A DNA stretch of 64,000 nt, taken from Chloranthus sessilifolius. Taxonomy: Eukaryota; Streptophyta; Magnoliopsida; Chloranthales; Chloranthaceae. The stretch is from assembly GCA_021018995.1 (NCBI GenBank), contig CM037587.1, forward strand, positions 15,625,366 through 15,689,365, in the 5' to 3' direction. How positions within the stretch are numbered: the first letter of the stretch is position 1; every line of letters begins with the position of its first letter. The translations under genes and the position numbers were made by a program. The notes under the pieces were generated by a model, which had not been told where the DNA came from, did no database searches, and saw only the letters and a list, made by a program, of their open reading frames with translations. Positions 10,739 to 21,724 of the stretch are shown here, in pieces.

Positions 10739-11991
10739 ACCAAAGCCAAAGGCAAGTCCCGTCATGATCTCAGACACCATTCCAACTTACTCCAACCCAT
10801 CACATAACCAAGATCTTCCAAAGAAAGAAATACGCCATCATTATCCCATCAAGACGTCAAAATAGCCAAGGAGTCATCAAACAGAAATGCCCCATCGCAT
10901 AACCACCAAGGCCCGTTGCAACCCACCACGACACACAACCAAGAGGGGAGACTCAACCAATGTCCCATCGTTAAATGCAGTGAGCCGAACCCCCCAAATG
11001 TCCCATCATATAATAGTCGCCAGACTCCATCACAACAGAAACATATGATCACCAACAGAAGAAAAGAGAAATTTCTTCGACGTCCCATTGCTCCCAACAA
11101 ATATCAAGTCTCGTCGCGAATATCTCATCAGGCGATCCGGACATCCCACTGTGCAATGAATTAGGAAAGTATCACCCCTTTGTTTTCTACTCGATATTCC
11201 TCATAAACTATAGTTAGCTAATATTAAGTCAAATATTTTCAAAACCCGTCTCTCTCGACTCGTGAATCACTATAGTCCTCCCACAAGAGACAATCATCAG
11301 TATTCACGAGAAGGTTAGACGGAGTATCCGACATACCAAGCATTATCTTGATAACCACACAAATGGTCGGGTCCACAAATCTCATTCCGGTGGATCTGCT
11401 CAACGATATCTTGGAAGCTACATTTGCCATTATTTTACCACAGAATTAATCCTAAGTTGAAAATCTCAAACTTTGGAAAAATGATAATAAATAAACCTCC
11501 TATCTATCAAAAATCTATCTCTCATCACCCCAATCCGTTCTCTCTCCTAGGAAATCGAATACTAAGTATACTCAACTTTGAGAAATCACTAGTGTCCACT
11601 GGAAAGGGACCCCTGACGCGCCATTGGTGTGAGCAATGACGCGGCCGATCTGACATGACTTGCGAAAGACTTCGCCACCATATTATATCATATTATCTGG
11701 TCACTTGACCTTATTTTTGGACATTCGTATGATGCCCCCCGGTACCTCAATTGCATCAATATCCCTCTATTTGACTGCCCCTTCCAGCAGGTCACGATAT
11801 GCGGAGGAATGCCACTTGCACCCTCATATTATCCATTAGCTTGTGCTAATGGATAACAAAGCCAAGCATTTTATGTCAGGTCTCCGGTTCATACTTGTGA
11901 TTTCCAAAGAAACAAGAAGGCACCTCAGAAGAGGGGTGTCTACTTCTTCGACGCATCCTTATTCCGCAAGGATGCACCGAAGAGGGGCATT
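10739..11991 (+). other. E3 internal 3' region, no recognisable gene
   Basis: Stretch leading to the polypurine tract of E3. I recognise no protein. From 10850 to 11160 the sequence is rich in CCCATC/CATC words, suggesting an old low-complexity or coding remnant. Near 11830 there is a hairpin, ATTAGC-TTGT-GCTAAT, and a larger one directly before the polypurine tract. It presumably belonged to a Tat-like element because the tract and LTR start match E4. Confidence 0.5.
11953..11991 (+). other. E3 hairpin and polypurine tract
   Basis: A perfect 8-bp stem, GCATCCTT and AAGGATGC around a 7-base loop (11953-11975), is followed at once by CGAAGAGGGGCATT and the LTR start TGTAGACACC. E4 has the same order: CGATCA/TGATCG stem (34521-34536), then CCAAAGAGGGGCATC, then TGTAGACACC. 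The hairpin sequence differs but the layout is kept. Confidence 0.7.
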
Positions 11992-13115
11992 TGTAGACAC
12001 CCCGATTTTGCCCTCTCGGAGTATGCAAACATGTTCAGTCAACTCTTAAACTTTCCCATAACTTTTGGAAAGGGACCAATCTTCTCTAAAGTTATAAAAT
12101 CTTGAAAACCTCATAATCTAGAAATTATGCACCATAACAACAGTATATATAGTTAAGCCCCAAGCCCTGTTGACCGTAGGTCAAAGGTCGAGCTAGAACC
12201 CTCGTAATATATTCCCCATTTGAAAGCCCAGATGTGAACTTGTTTAATCGAACTTTGGTATTTTAGTAATACTTTGATATGATAGAATTTATGGGCTTTA
12301 AAGTTTCACAAAAAGGATTGCTATTTGCAAGTTAGAAAATTGACCAAATTACAAAAAATTAGATTTTATTCTTGAACTAGAAAGGTGACTTGTTATTCTT
12401 TTAGATTTTTGATCTGAAACTAATTTTATTAAATCCAAATGGACGGTATTTCGTTATTTACATGTAATATCTTAAATAATTTACTTAAATGATATTACAT
12501 GTAAATATATATGCCTATATATCTTGACCTGCTACCTGCCTGCCTGAAATCTTAACCCACAGACCCGGACCCGACCAAGCCCGGGAAGTTTCTGAATTCC
12601 ATGCATGAACCAATGTGCAAAATTGATTAAGCATAGGACCCCCTGTGCGGAATTGGTCCACAAGTTGGACCTAAACTTGAATTCATCGAACCGCATGTAG
12701 CCCTGAATTCCGTATAGATCAGCTTGCGTGTAATTCAATTACGTGCGTGACCCATTATGCAGAATGAGGTTCTTGATTCTGCGCATCACCTGCGTAGAAT
12801 TGATTCCACGTGTCATTCCACACACGAAATTTGTCTAGACTTGGACTGGGACTTTAATTCCCTTGACTGCTTGAACTCCCCAATCTCGCGCAAATCCCTC
12901 TATGTGGAATTGGATTCCATGCATACACACATGTGCAAAATTAGTTTCGAAGATTACTAGAACTAGGACACATGCTCAGTCGGTCACTCCCTAGTTAGTG
13001 ATCGACTCAAAGTGAATTAAATGCCAACACACTTGCGTGGAATTCAAGTAAGGACCACCGGTCACGCGTGGAATTTACCAATCTTGCACATTCCCACATA
13101 CACAAAATTAGCCTG
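11992..13115 (+). repeat. E3 3' LTR, left part (split by E4)
   Basis: Begins TGTAGACACCCCGATTTTG after the polypurine tract and is interrupted at 13115 by E4, continuing at 36200. The join is supported by GCCTG on the left and GCCTA on the right of E4. The left part carries a diffuse palindrome array (12590-13110). Confidence 0.75.
12590..13110 (+). repeat. Degenerate GTGGAATT/AATTCCAC palindrome array in E3 LTR
   Basis: About ten loosely conserved inverted units of the type TGTGGAATTGGATTCCA, GCGTAGAATTGATTCCACG and CGTGTAATTCAATTACGTG. Stems of 6-9 bp have the form GTGNGGAATT opposite AATTCCNCAC. Copies differ in both arms together at several places, which would be expected if pairing or symmetry rather than exact sequence were kept, but decay is advanced. 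Confidence 0.6.
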
Positions 13116-14664
13116 TGTAGACACCCAAATTTGGCCCAAGGCCCGATCGAAACACATTTTGAGAGAGGTGCATTAGGAATCACCCTAAACCCTTAGGAAT
13201 CACCCTAGATCCCCTAGGAACCTACCTCGAACCGTTAGAAACCAACCCTGACCCTTAGAACCCTTTTCGAACCCTAACCTAACCTTCCCAGGCAATAAGG
13301 AGGAGGGGTGCACCAGAACTAGCTACGACCCTCTACAGTGACCAACTCTTATACCATTGAAGAGTAGAGGTCGTCAGCTTTCCAACGGTCCAATAATTGC
13401 CCCAATCAGAGGTATATATCAGAAGATATGGCAGTCCAAACCTGGAGGGTAGGAAGGTAATTTCGGGTAGGCCCCCTAGGGATTTGGCGCGACTATTAGT
13501 TGCGCCAGGCTATTTCTCCCCAGAAATGGCCTGGCACAACTAATAGTTGCGCCAAGGTTAAAAGGTGGCCCCCACCCCGCGAGCTAACTTCCAGGCAATG
13601 TCCTTCACTATTTTACTGTGCATTTGCCTGGCGCAACTATTAGTTGCACTAGGCATATGAACAGTAACTCTGGGAATTTATCCCAAAAATCGTGACTGGG
13701 GTTTGACTTGTTGACCGCCTCGACCTTTGGGGTGTATTTTGATAGTTTTGGTACACCCATTCTTTACCTATTTGCAACCCTCCAAGTGACCTAAAGCCTC
13801 ACCCCATCATCTACCATTAGAACCACCTTCACACCTTTTGAAGCTCTCAAAATCCTAAGAAACCTTAGATTTGAGATTACCTAATTGCTAACCTCAATTA
13901 GCATCTAAGTAGCCTCCTAATCCACTCTTTTCCTATAAATAGAGCCCCCCACCCCTTGGTTTAGGGGTTGAGAAATTTTCTTAAGAGAGAAAGAGCTCAA
14001 AGTGAGAAGTTCTTCCTCCCTTTTATGCACTATTTTTACCCAAATTTCAGAATCTCCCAACCTCATTTCAAGCTTGTTATTGCATCCAAAACCCTTAGCC
14101 TAGGTGTGTGTGATCCCCTAGCCCACCTTCCCTACTTCTTAGCTTTAAGTCTTAGGGGTTAGAATCCCGTTTTCCACCATACAAGGCTTTCAAGAGCTCA
14201 TCAAAGCAAGCCACGCAAGGCTCCTTTAAGGTGCTACAAGGGCCCGAGGGCTCCGGATCTCCCCTTTCTTCTCTTATCTCTTTTTAGCTCCCTCCATCCT
14301 CCCATTTGTGCCGTTACACCGTTGATTTTTCGGTAGGAACGAAGGGGCATAAATAGGATTCTAAGTCCTTATGGGTAAGAGGAAGCTATTTTCTTTTCTT
14401 TTAGTTCATTTTATTTTTATCCATTAGTAGAGACTGAGTTAAGCGAGTTGATCGGGTGCCTAACACCTTCTCGATTGATAACCGAAGCCCCTACCCAAGA
14501 GCCTTTAGTGTGGACCGGATTCAGAGTCCTATTTTTAGCACTTAGGTGCTCATAAAAATGAACTAGGTATCCCGGGACGCCGAAAGCTCCGGGTGGCGAC
14601 TCTATATTTTTAGTTTGAGAGCGCATCGTCGCAACGGGATCGCATCGATTCCTACGGTTGCACA
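13116..14664 (+). repeat. E4 5' LTR (1,549 bp)
   Basis: Starts TGTAGACACCC and ends GGTTGCACA next to the primer site. A TATA box (CTATAAATA) is at 13933-13941. About 300-440 bases upstream of the TATA box are three palindrome copies. The 3' LTR is about 95 bases longer, mainly from 36 bases near 34611 that this copy lacks and from extra palindrome sequence near 35010-35090. Between these indels the two LTRs align with few differences. Confidence 0.93.
13495..13654 (+). repeat. GGCGCAACTA...TAGTTGCGCC palindromes in E4 5' LTR
   Basis: Three copies at about 13495-13515, 13530-13556 and 13627-13654 of a near-perfect palindrome made of arms GGCGCAACTA and TAGTTGCGCC meeting at the centre. Single-base decay includes GGCGCGACTA and GGCACAACTA. 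The motif recurs in the leader, between the antisense genes, upstream of the second antisense gene and in the 3' LTR. Confidence 0.9.
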
Positions 14665-14666
14665 GA

Positions 14667-14684
14667 TGGCGACTCTGCTGGGGA
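14667..14684 (+). other. E4 primer binding site, Tat/Ogre type
   Basis: TGGCGACTCTGCTGGGGA lies two bases after the LTR. This primer site is typical of the Tat/Ogre lineage, where it is described as pairing with an Arg-tRNA 3' end; I am relying on recall of the lineage, not on a comparison here. Confidence 0.8.
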
Positions 14685-16186
14685 GTAGCTTGTAGAGCTT
14701 CCCCTTGAACTAGGCCTTTTTTTATATTTTTCTAACATTTTATTACTATTTTTTATTTTGTTTTTGCTATTTTTTGTACTCACCCCTCCAATTACGTCAT
14801 TTTACTCACCCCTACGTTTCCGCTTTAAATTTTAGCAATCTTCGCCTAGTCACTTGACTGACACCTTTCTTACTTACTCCTACGATTCGGCTTTAAATTT
14901 AAGCAATTTTTGCCTAGTTGCTTGACTGGCACCTTTTTTTTTACTTACCCCTACATTTCTGCTTTAAATTTCAGTAATTTTTGCCTAGTCACTTGACTGA
15001 CACCTTTTTTACTCACCCCTACGTTTCCGCTTTAAATTTCAGCAATTTTCTCCTAGTCACTTGACTGGCACCTTTCTTACTTCCCTTAACAATTCGGCTT
15101 TAAATTTCAGCACTTTATATTTCCCGCCTAGTCGCTTGACTGGCCCCGTCATTTTTTTTATTATTCACATCCTAACAGTGGACGCCAGCCCGTAGTGGTG
15201 GCATGGGATAATCACCTCCGGTCTTTGAACTAAAGAAAACGTCCAAAAAAAAGAGAAAAGCTTTGAAAAAAATTAAAATTGAACCAAGTTAGGGAACTTA
15301 ATTAATTTATTTTGCGGGGTAGATTTTTTAAAGGGATTGGTTTAGGCACACATACAAACACCCGGGTCTTAGTATGGCGGCAACCCATAGTGGTGATGAT
15401 CTAGAAAAGTCCCAGCCCACCTAGTATTTGAGAAGGCGCTTTCACCGGAGGTATATCGGGTGGGTTCCCATTCCGAAGCTTAAAATCCTTGGGGAGCACG
15501 TTAGCGAGTTACACTGGACTCAATCCTTTAGCTGCGGTGAGGAGAGAATCGATCACCAAAAAAATAGCTCAATTCCCGGAAGCCTAGCTTCCACAAAAAA
15601 CTAAAAAGGAGACTCATTTCGGGCATCAATGGTTGCTATTTTCTGTTCTGGAGAGGCAGTTTTTGCCTGGTGCATGTATTAGTTGCGCTAGGTCTGTTTA
15701 GCAGCACCTAGCCCGAATCCTTGGCCCTTTCCACCTCCCGAGTTCCCCGATTAGTGTGCATAGTGCCTTGTTTAGGCCCCGCCATCTCCGACACCCAATA
15801 CGCCCCCGCCGGTCAAGAGAAGGCAATTTCTTTTTGGCTCATTTCGGGGGATCGGGTCATTTGCCTTGATTTCCATGCCTTCAATAGATCGAAGGTTCTC
15901 CTTCGATTCTTTCAAAGTGCATCAGAGTTCTCGCCACGGGTCTTGAATTAAGGTACAAGAGCCACCCGAAAAGGGAATTTCAAGGCCTCGAAACTTTTAT
16001 TTTTCAAAATTTTTTTTCATAAAATTCAAAAAAATAATAATAAATAAAACACAAAAAGAAATAGATAGTTTGTGGTGCCGGCACAACAACATCATCTTGC
16101 CCTCCGCCGTCCCGTAGGGGAAGAAGGAGGAGGATTTTTGGGCCTTATCCAAGGCACCCTTACCCGACCTGCTCCCGTAGAATGTC
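14685..16186 (+). repeat. E4 long leader with about 75-bp minisatellite
   Basis: From about 14770 to 15140 there are about five tandem units of roughly 70-80 bases containing TTTAAATTTCAGCAATTTT, GCCTAGTCACTTGACTGGC and CACCCCTACGTTTCCGC. At 15181 and 15372 a diverged pair of CCCGTAGTGGTGG / CCCATAGTGGTGA blocks follows. A lone palindrome copy of the element's motif lies at about 15666-15692. I find no credible protein here. Ogre elements can have an extra gene upstream of gag, but none is visible. Confidence 0.75.
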
Positions 16187-19100
16187 GTGGGTAGTGGACC
16201 CGGCTTACGCCGATCCCAACTCATCCCCACCACATTCTCCAACCCACTCCCATTCGGGAGAAGTCTTTTCCACCATCCCCCTCACCCAACCCCCTTTATC
16301 GTTACCGGCCCATTTGGTACCCCCATTTTCCCAACCGATACCCCCCAAAATATCCAAAATCCAACCCCCCATTCTCCATCTTTTGCCCAAACCATGCCCA
16401 TGCCAAACCCATTTTTCCAATTCACATCCATGCCCCAATTCCCATCATCCCCCTATAGACCCGATCCACCCACATTCACATACACCACTTCCACCCTATC
16501 CAACCCCCCACAAAATCCTCCATCCATCCGGGTCATGCCCATTTTTATCAGGGCCATGCCCAATTTTCCTCATCCTTCCTCATCATGCCCCCCATCATCC
16601 CAAAATATACCCAATACATCCCCTCATCCACCCCATACACCCCCACCTACCGTGGCCATGCCTAATTATACCGGGGCCATGCCCAAATTTTCCACCACCT
16701 CCATCCCATCTATACCCCATCACCCCTTAAATCCAGCATCCACATCCCACCCCCCTTCCATAGCCATGATGGAGGAGATGTTCCAAGCATACTCCTCATG
16801 GAGGGCTTCCCAAGACATCTATCCTCCACACCCCACATCCATGAATCCATCTCATACCTTAGCAAACCTCCATGGTTCACTCCGCCATGACTCCCATCAA
16901 CCTCCCGTAATCCACACCATCCAAACCCCCATCACCCACATACCCCAAGGCCCTATGGCCCAACCTCCCACCATCCATACACCCCAAGGCCAAATGGCCC
17001 AACCTCCAAACGCCTACATACCCCAAGGCCCATTGGCCCAAACCCCCTTTTCCCACATATCTCAGGGCCCCATGGCCCAATACCCCACCATCCATGATCT
17101 CCAGGGCCCCATGGCCCAATACCCCACTACCCATCATCCCCAAGGCCCATTGACCCAAACCCCCATTACCCATATCCCCCAGGGCCCATTGGGCCAAACC
17201 CATCAAATCCAAACCTATCAGGGGCCCATGGCCCAAATCCACCAATGGCCCATGGCCCAGACCCATCAAGGGCTCATGGCCCAGACCCATCAAAGCCCAT
17301 TGGGCCAGACCCATCAAGGGCCCATAGCCCAGACCCATCAAGACTCATTGGGTAAGACCCACTAAGGGCCCATGGCTAGACCCAACAAGGCCCATTGGGC
17401 CATACCCCCAATAGGACCATTGGGCCAAACCCACCAAGGCCCATTGGACCAGACCCATCAAGGCCCATTGGCCCAAACCCATCAAGGCCCATTGGGCCAA
17501 ACTCACCAAGGGCCCATGGCCCAAACCTACCTAGGCCCATTGGCCCAAACCTATCCAGGGCCCATGGCCCAAACCTACCAAGGGCCCATGGCTCAAACCC
17601 ATAAGTGGCCTATGGCCCAAAATGATCAAGGGTTCATGGCCCAAATCCAAACCCCACACTCATACCATCCATAATACCTCCAACATTTAACCCAACCTTC
17701 ACATCTAGGTCAAACCCATGTCATACCTCAAACCCATTTTCCCCATGGCCCCACACCCCAAGGCCATCCTCAAACCTTCCCTCACACCCAATGGCCCTAT
17801 CTGGCCCCCCCTCAAAGCCAAATGCCCTTCACCCAACAAACCTTTCCTCACCCACAATGGGCTCACCCAGCCCCCATTTATGTTATTCCAGTCCAACCCA
17901 TGCAAGAACAATAGGAGAATCCCACCTTCACTGCACAGTACGCCGACCAGCAGTATGAAGAGGACGAGATTAGAAACAGTGGGGCCTATGCTGGGGCTTT
18001 GACCAACCTTAACCCCCCTCCAGTAATTGCCCACCCCCTGGTAGCCCAAAGTGAAGTCCAGCTGACGGCCGAGAAAGTGACCCCTGTATCGAAAGAGTCA
18101 GAGCAGCTGAAAGAATAGCTAGACAAAATACAAAAACAGCTGATGAAAATGGGTAGTGCTGAAATCCACACCACGGACTTCACAGAATTATGTCTGTTCG
18201 CTGAGGTCCCCTTGCCCCCCAAATTTAAAATGCCAGTATTCGACAAGTACAATGGCACAGGCAACCCGATCGCACACCTCAAGTCCTATTGTGGGGACAT
18301 GTGCCAGTACGGGGGGGACGAAAGACTGCTAATAAAAGTCTTTCAGAAAAGTTTGACCGGACCGACCCTGAGGTAGTTCACATCTCTTGAACCATCCATG
18401 ATGAAGACATGGAAAGATTTAGCGCATTTATTCCAGGAACAGTATGTCTATAATACTGATATTGAACCGCGCAAGTCTGATTTGGCCCGTTTGAAGTAAA
18501 ATCCAAATGAGACCTCCAGTGACTACTTAGGGCGATGGAGAGCACTGGTAGCTCAAGTCAGAAATAGAATACCTGATGATGAGCAGATAGAGATGATTTC
18601 AAAGAACACACTGCCAGTGATCTCTGATTTTCTTGTATACCAACAGCAGTCTAGTTTTGCTGATTTGGTGAGGAATGTCAACCGCTGTGAGGATGCCATC
18701 AGGGAAGGGCGGTGAGTAAGAATACTTCAGGGGGCCCTAGCGGGGTCAAAAAATTTTCTGAGTAGAGGAACGAGAAGAGAACAGGGGTCGATGTCCAAAA
18801 CATAGCCAACACCAGGCCCAATAATAATACTGCTCCATTTTAATTTTAGGTGGCCCCACCAGCACCTGTTAGGCCTGAGCAGATGCAAAGAATGGGGAAT
18901 GGGCAAGGAATGCAAATGACCCCGGAACAGAGGAGAGCCCGCTACGATCGAGTCTTTACACCTCTGGGGCAATCTTTGAGTGTACTTTTGCCCCTGTTAG
19001 TAGAAAAGGGATTAGTGGCTATCTGCCAACCGCAACCTCCTCCTCACCCAATCCCAAAGAACTATGACCCAAATAGCCACTGCAATTTTCATCAGGGTCT

Positions 19101-21480
19101 GGGTCACCCTACTGATCGCTGCTTCCCATTGAAGCATGCCATCCAGGATTTGATCGATGTCGGGAAAATCATTCCCCCTGCACCTTCTTAGCATGCTAAT
19201 ATTCATCAAGTACCACTACCCCTACATCCTACCGGAGGAGCAGGTCCTAGACCCACCATCGGAATGATAGAAGATGAGAAGGAGTTTGAATTAGACCCAT
19301 CCAATTACATCAGTGATCGGGAGAGTTATGTAGCACCGCTGTTAAGAAACATTGAAGATAGGAATATAGGGGTAGTTAAACCCCTAAATTTGTCAGATTA
19401 TTTCCTCAACCCGACTCCACAAATTGAACCCTTGGATCTCAGGGCATACTTTCCATTGCCCACACCCATCAATTGTGTGAATATCAATGCATACCAAACA
19501 TACACCACAACCCCCATCGATTACCCTTTAAACCACCAGGCCCCTAATCCAACACCTGCACCCATCAGTTATCAATGGCATGCGCCAACTCTATCACCCC
19601 CAATTCAACCACCGGCAAGTTCCACCACCCCGGTCAATTACCTAACGGCCCATCGGATCCCCCATCTGTCGCCAGCACTCACTAGCTATCAATGGCCTAC
19701 TTTTACCTCATTCCCTTCAATGCCACCACCCTCAAGGTTCACCACCCCCATTTGGCCCAATCTTTCCACTCAACCCACTGCCACCGGGGTGAATCAAGTA
19801 TTTCCCACACCTCTTGAACCGACAATACAAGTACCTCAAGCACCAGCTGCCACACCAGTCTAGCTCTCAGGACCAACCTATGATCCTCATCAGGTCCCGT
19901 TAAGCTACGAACAAACAGATGTCAATACCGACAGTAGCAACAGAGATGGGGCAGTAGATTTTATTACCAGGTTAGGGAGGATATCAAAGCAGCCAAAAGC
20001 ACCAGCGGCAGCACAGGCCCAACCCAAAGGAAAGAAAGAGAGCACTGTGAATCCGTTTGAGAAGATGAGTCGAGAACATATACTGGAGACTCAACTGAAA
20101 AGAATGCCGGCCCATATTATTGTATGGGATTTATTGATGACATCCCCACTCCATTTCCAAGCATTAATGGGGCCATTAAAAAATGAGCATGTATCACTCC
20201 AAGTTAGCCCAGATGAAGTTGGGCAGATAATTGGTCAAGTGATGGCTCTAAATGCCATTTCATTTTCTGATACCGATTTACCTGAGGAAGGATGTAGTCA
20301 CTCAAAATCTTTGAATATAATTGTTGAGTCCGGAAATATGGTTATCCCCTTGGTACTAGTTGATAATGGATCTGCATTGAATATATGCCCGTTAAGAACC
20401 GCCACCAAGATCCGGGTTGATCCATGCATGTTAAGGCCCACCAGAACCAACGCTAGAGGGTTTGACAATACCAGGAGAGAAATAATGGGAGAAGTTGATC
20501 TTGAGCTATTAATAGGGCTAATGACCTCCATCTTGTTTCAACTCATGGATATCAAATCCTCATTCAATCTATTGTTGGGGCGCCCGTGGCTACATGAAGT
20601 CGGAGTCATACCTTCCACATTGCACCAGAAACTCAAATTTGCATCTGGGCATAAGATCATCACAATCATTGGAGAGGGGCACAGTGAGAAAGAAAAGGCT
20701 GCCAATAGCGTTGAAAAATCCAATATGCTGGATGTACCACACACCGCTGAGGACGTCGACCTCCACAGTTTTGAGTATGAGGTGTCAGCTATACTCCCAG
20801 AACCCATTGAGGGCATCATGTCTAAAACGGGAGGCGGTATGGTAGCGGCAGTAGCAATGCTCCAAAAGTGGGGCTATCAGAAAAGAAGGGGTCTGGGACC
20901 CAAATTACAAGGCAGAAGAGAGCCAGTTGTGGCTAAGGGACAGAAAGTAAGATTCGGGCTAGGATACAAGCCCACGGAGCAAGAGGTCCGAGAGGCCAAA
21001 GAGAAAGCCAGGGTCACCGCGGCTACAAAAGCTCGAGGAATCACCATAGAAGAGAAACCTCGCCCTAGGCTGCACATCAGGGATTCCTTTGTCAGCATAG
21101 GGGTCGTAAAGATCGATCAAAATGGGGCAACCCATTTAATCCCACACAGATCCACAGCCCCAATACGTCCCACCAATTCCCAGATCTCCCTTCCCAGCTT
21201 GGAGATAGATTTGGCCGCGTTGTCCCTTTTCGAGGAACGACGGTCGGTACCTGAACAAGCCCCCCCTGTGGTGAATCACCACAAAACTGAGTTATCATTT
21301 GAGGACATGATCTCAGACGAAATGGGGATCAATATGATGGAGGATGACTCCAATGAGCCATATCAGTCACCGCCCTCCATCCCAATAGGTAAAGAAGCGG
21401 CCCCTCAGGTACGCAACGGGGCATCTTTGCCCCAAACCCTAGAAGTGGGGAGTGGCCTAACATTTGGCACCCATTTCTAA
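16187..21480 (+). pseudogene. gag-pro: E4 gag-protease with G-patch, broken
   Basis: Structural and protease polyprotein. It opens with a Pro/His/Gln-rich region containing a long peptide repeat (16930-17650), then the capsid domain at 18220-18715 (VFDKYNGTGNPIAHLKSY, then WRALVAQ and ISDFLVYQQQSSF). A zinc-binding segment, CNFHQGLGHPTDRC, is at about 19081. The aspartic protease core LVDNGSALNICP is at about 20355 and its LLGRPWLHE partner near 20575. A G-patch-like segment follows (20830-20985, GGGMVAAVAMLQKWGYQKRRGLG). One frameshift near 18712 joins two frames. Stops at 17363, 17912, 18115, 18374, 18496, 19189 and 19861 are TAG or TAA and fit CAG, CAA or TGG decay. The stop at 21478 ends the frame. 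Confidence 0.9.
16930..17650 (+). repeat. Coding minisatellite in E4 gag
   Basis: About 25 tandem units of 24-30 bases encode variants of QGPMAQTHQGPLGQTH. The DNA units centre on GGGCCCATGGCCC or GGCCCATTGGGCC, which are themselves palindromic, so the coding repeat is also an array of short inverted repeats. Unit length is always a multiple of three, so the frame is kept apart from one CAA-to-TAA stop at 17363. Confidence 0.85.
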
Positions 21481-21724
21481 AAAAAAAATAACCTATAAAA
21501 AGTGAGATAAGCCCTTGGCAGGCAATACCTTGTATATACACAAACCCGCCTTGCCAAGGGTCCGTCTCCGAAGAAAACAAAAATCTCAAAAACATGAAAA
21601 AAATATAAAATCTCAAAAACATGGAAAAAACACAAAATCCCAAAAACTTTGAAAAATCCAAAATGAAAAAATATTGTCATTTAAAATTCCAGAAAATATC
21701 CCATAAAAGGATGCCTTAATCAAG
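21481..21724 (+). other. E4 spacer between gag-pro and pol
   Basis: A/T-rich noncoding gap of 244 bases with a CCAAAAACATGGAAAA-like repeat (21590-21660). Ogre elements are known to separate protease from reverse transcriptase by an intron. This gap is in the matching place, but I cannot assign splice sites with confidence. Confidence 0.5.

Noticed and set aside
10849-11164. Overlapping frames in the internal region of E3
   Set aside because: Both come from CCCATC-rich low-complexity DNA and match nothing I recognise.
15721-15951. Candidate extra gene upstream of gag in E4, as in Ogre ORF1
   Set aside because: Only 76 codons, no recognisable domain, and it lies in the repeat-rich leader. 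Not supported.
16182-16730. Overlapping proline/histidine-rich reading frame
   Set aside because: It is the shifted frame of the E4 gag N-terminus. The gag frame continues through the QGPMAQTH repeats into the capsid domain.
18713-18849. Possible intron in E4 gag (GTGAGT donor, TTTTAG acceptor)
   Set aside because: The segment reads as coding in a neighbouring frame (SGVKKFSE, then RNEKRTGVDVQNIANTRPNN) and leads smoothly into VAPPAPVRPEQ, with TAG codons that fit CAG decay. A one-base frameshift near 18712 explains it better.
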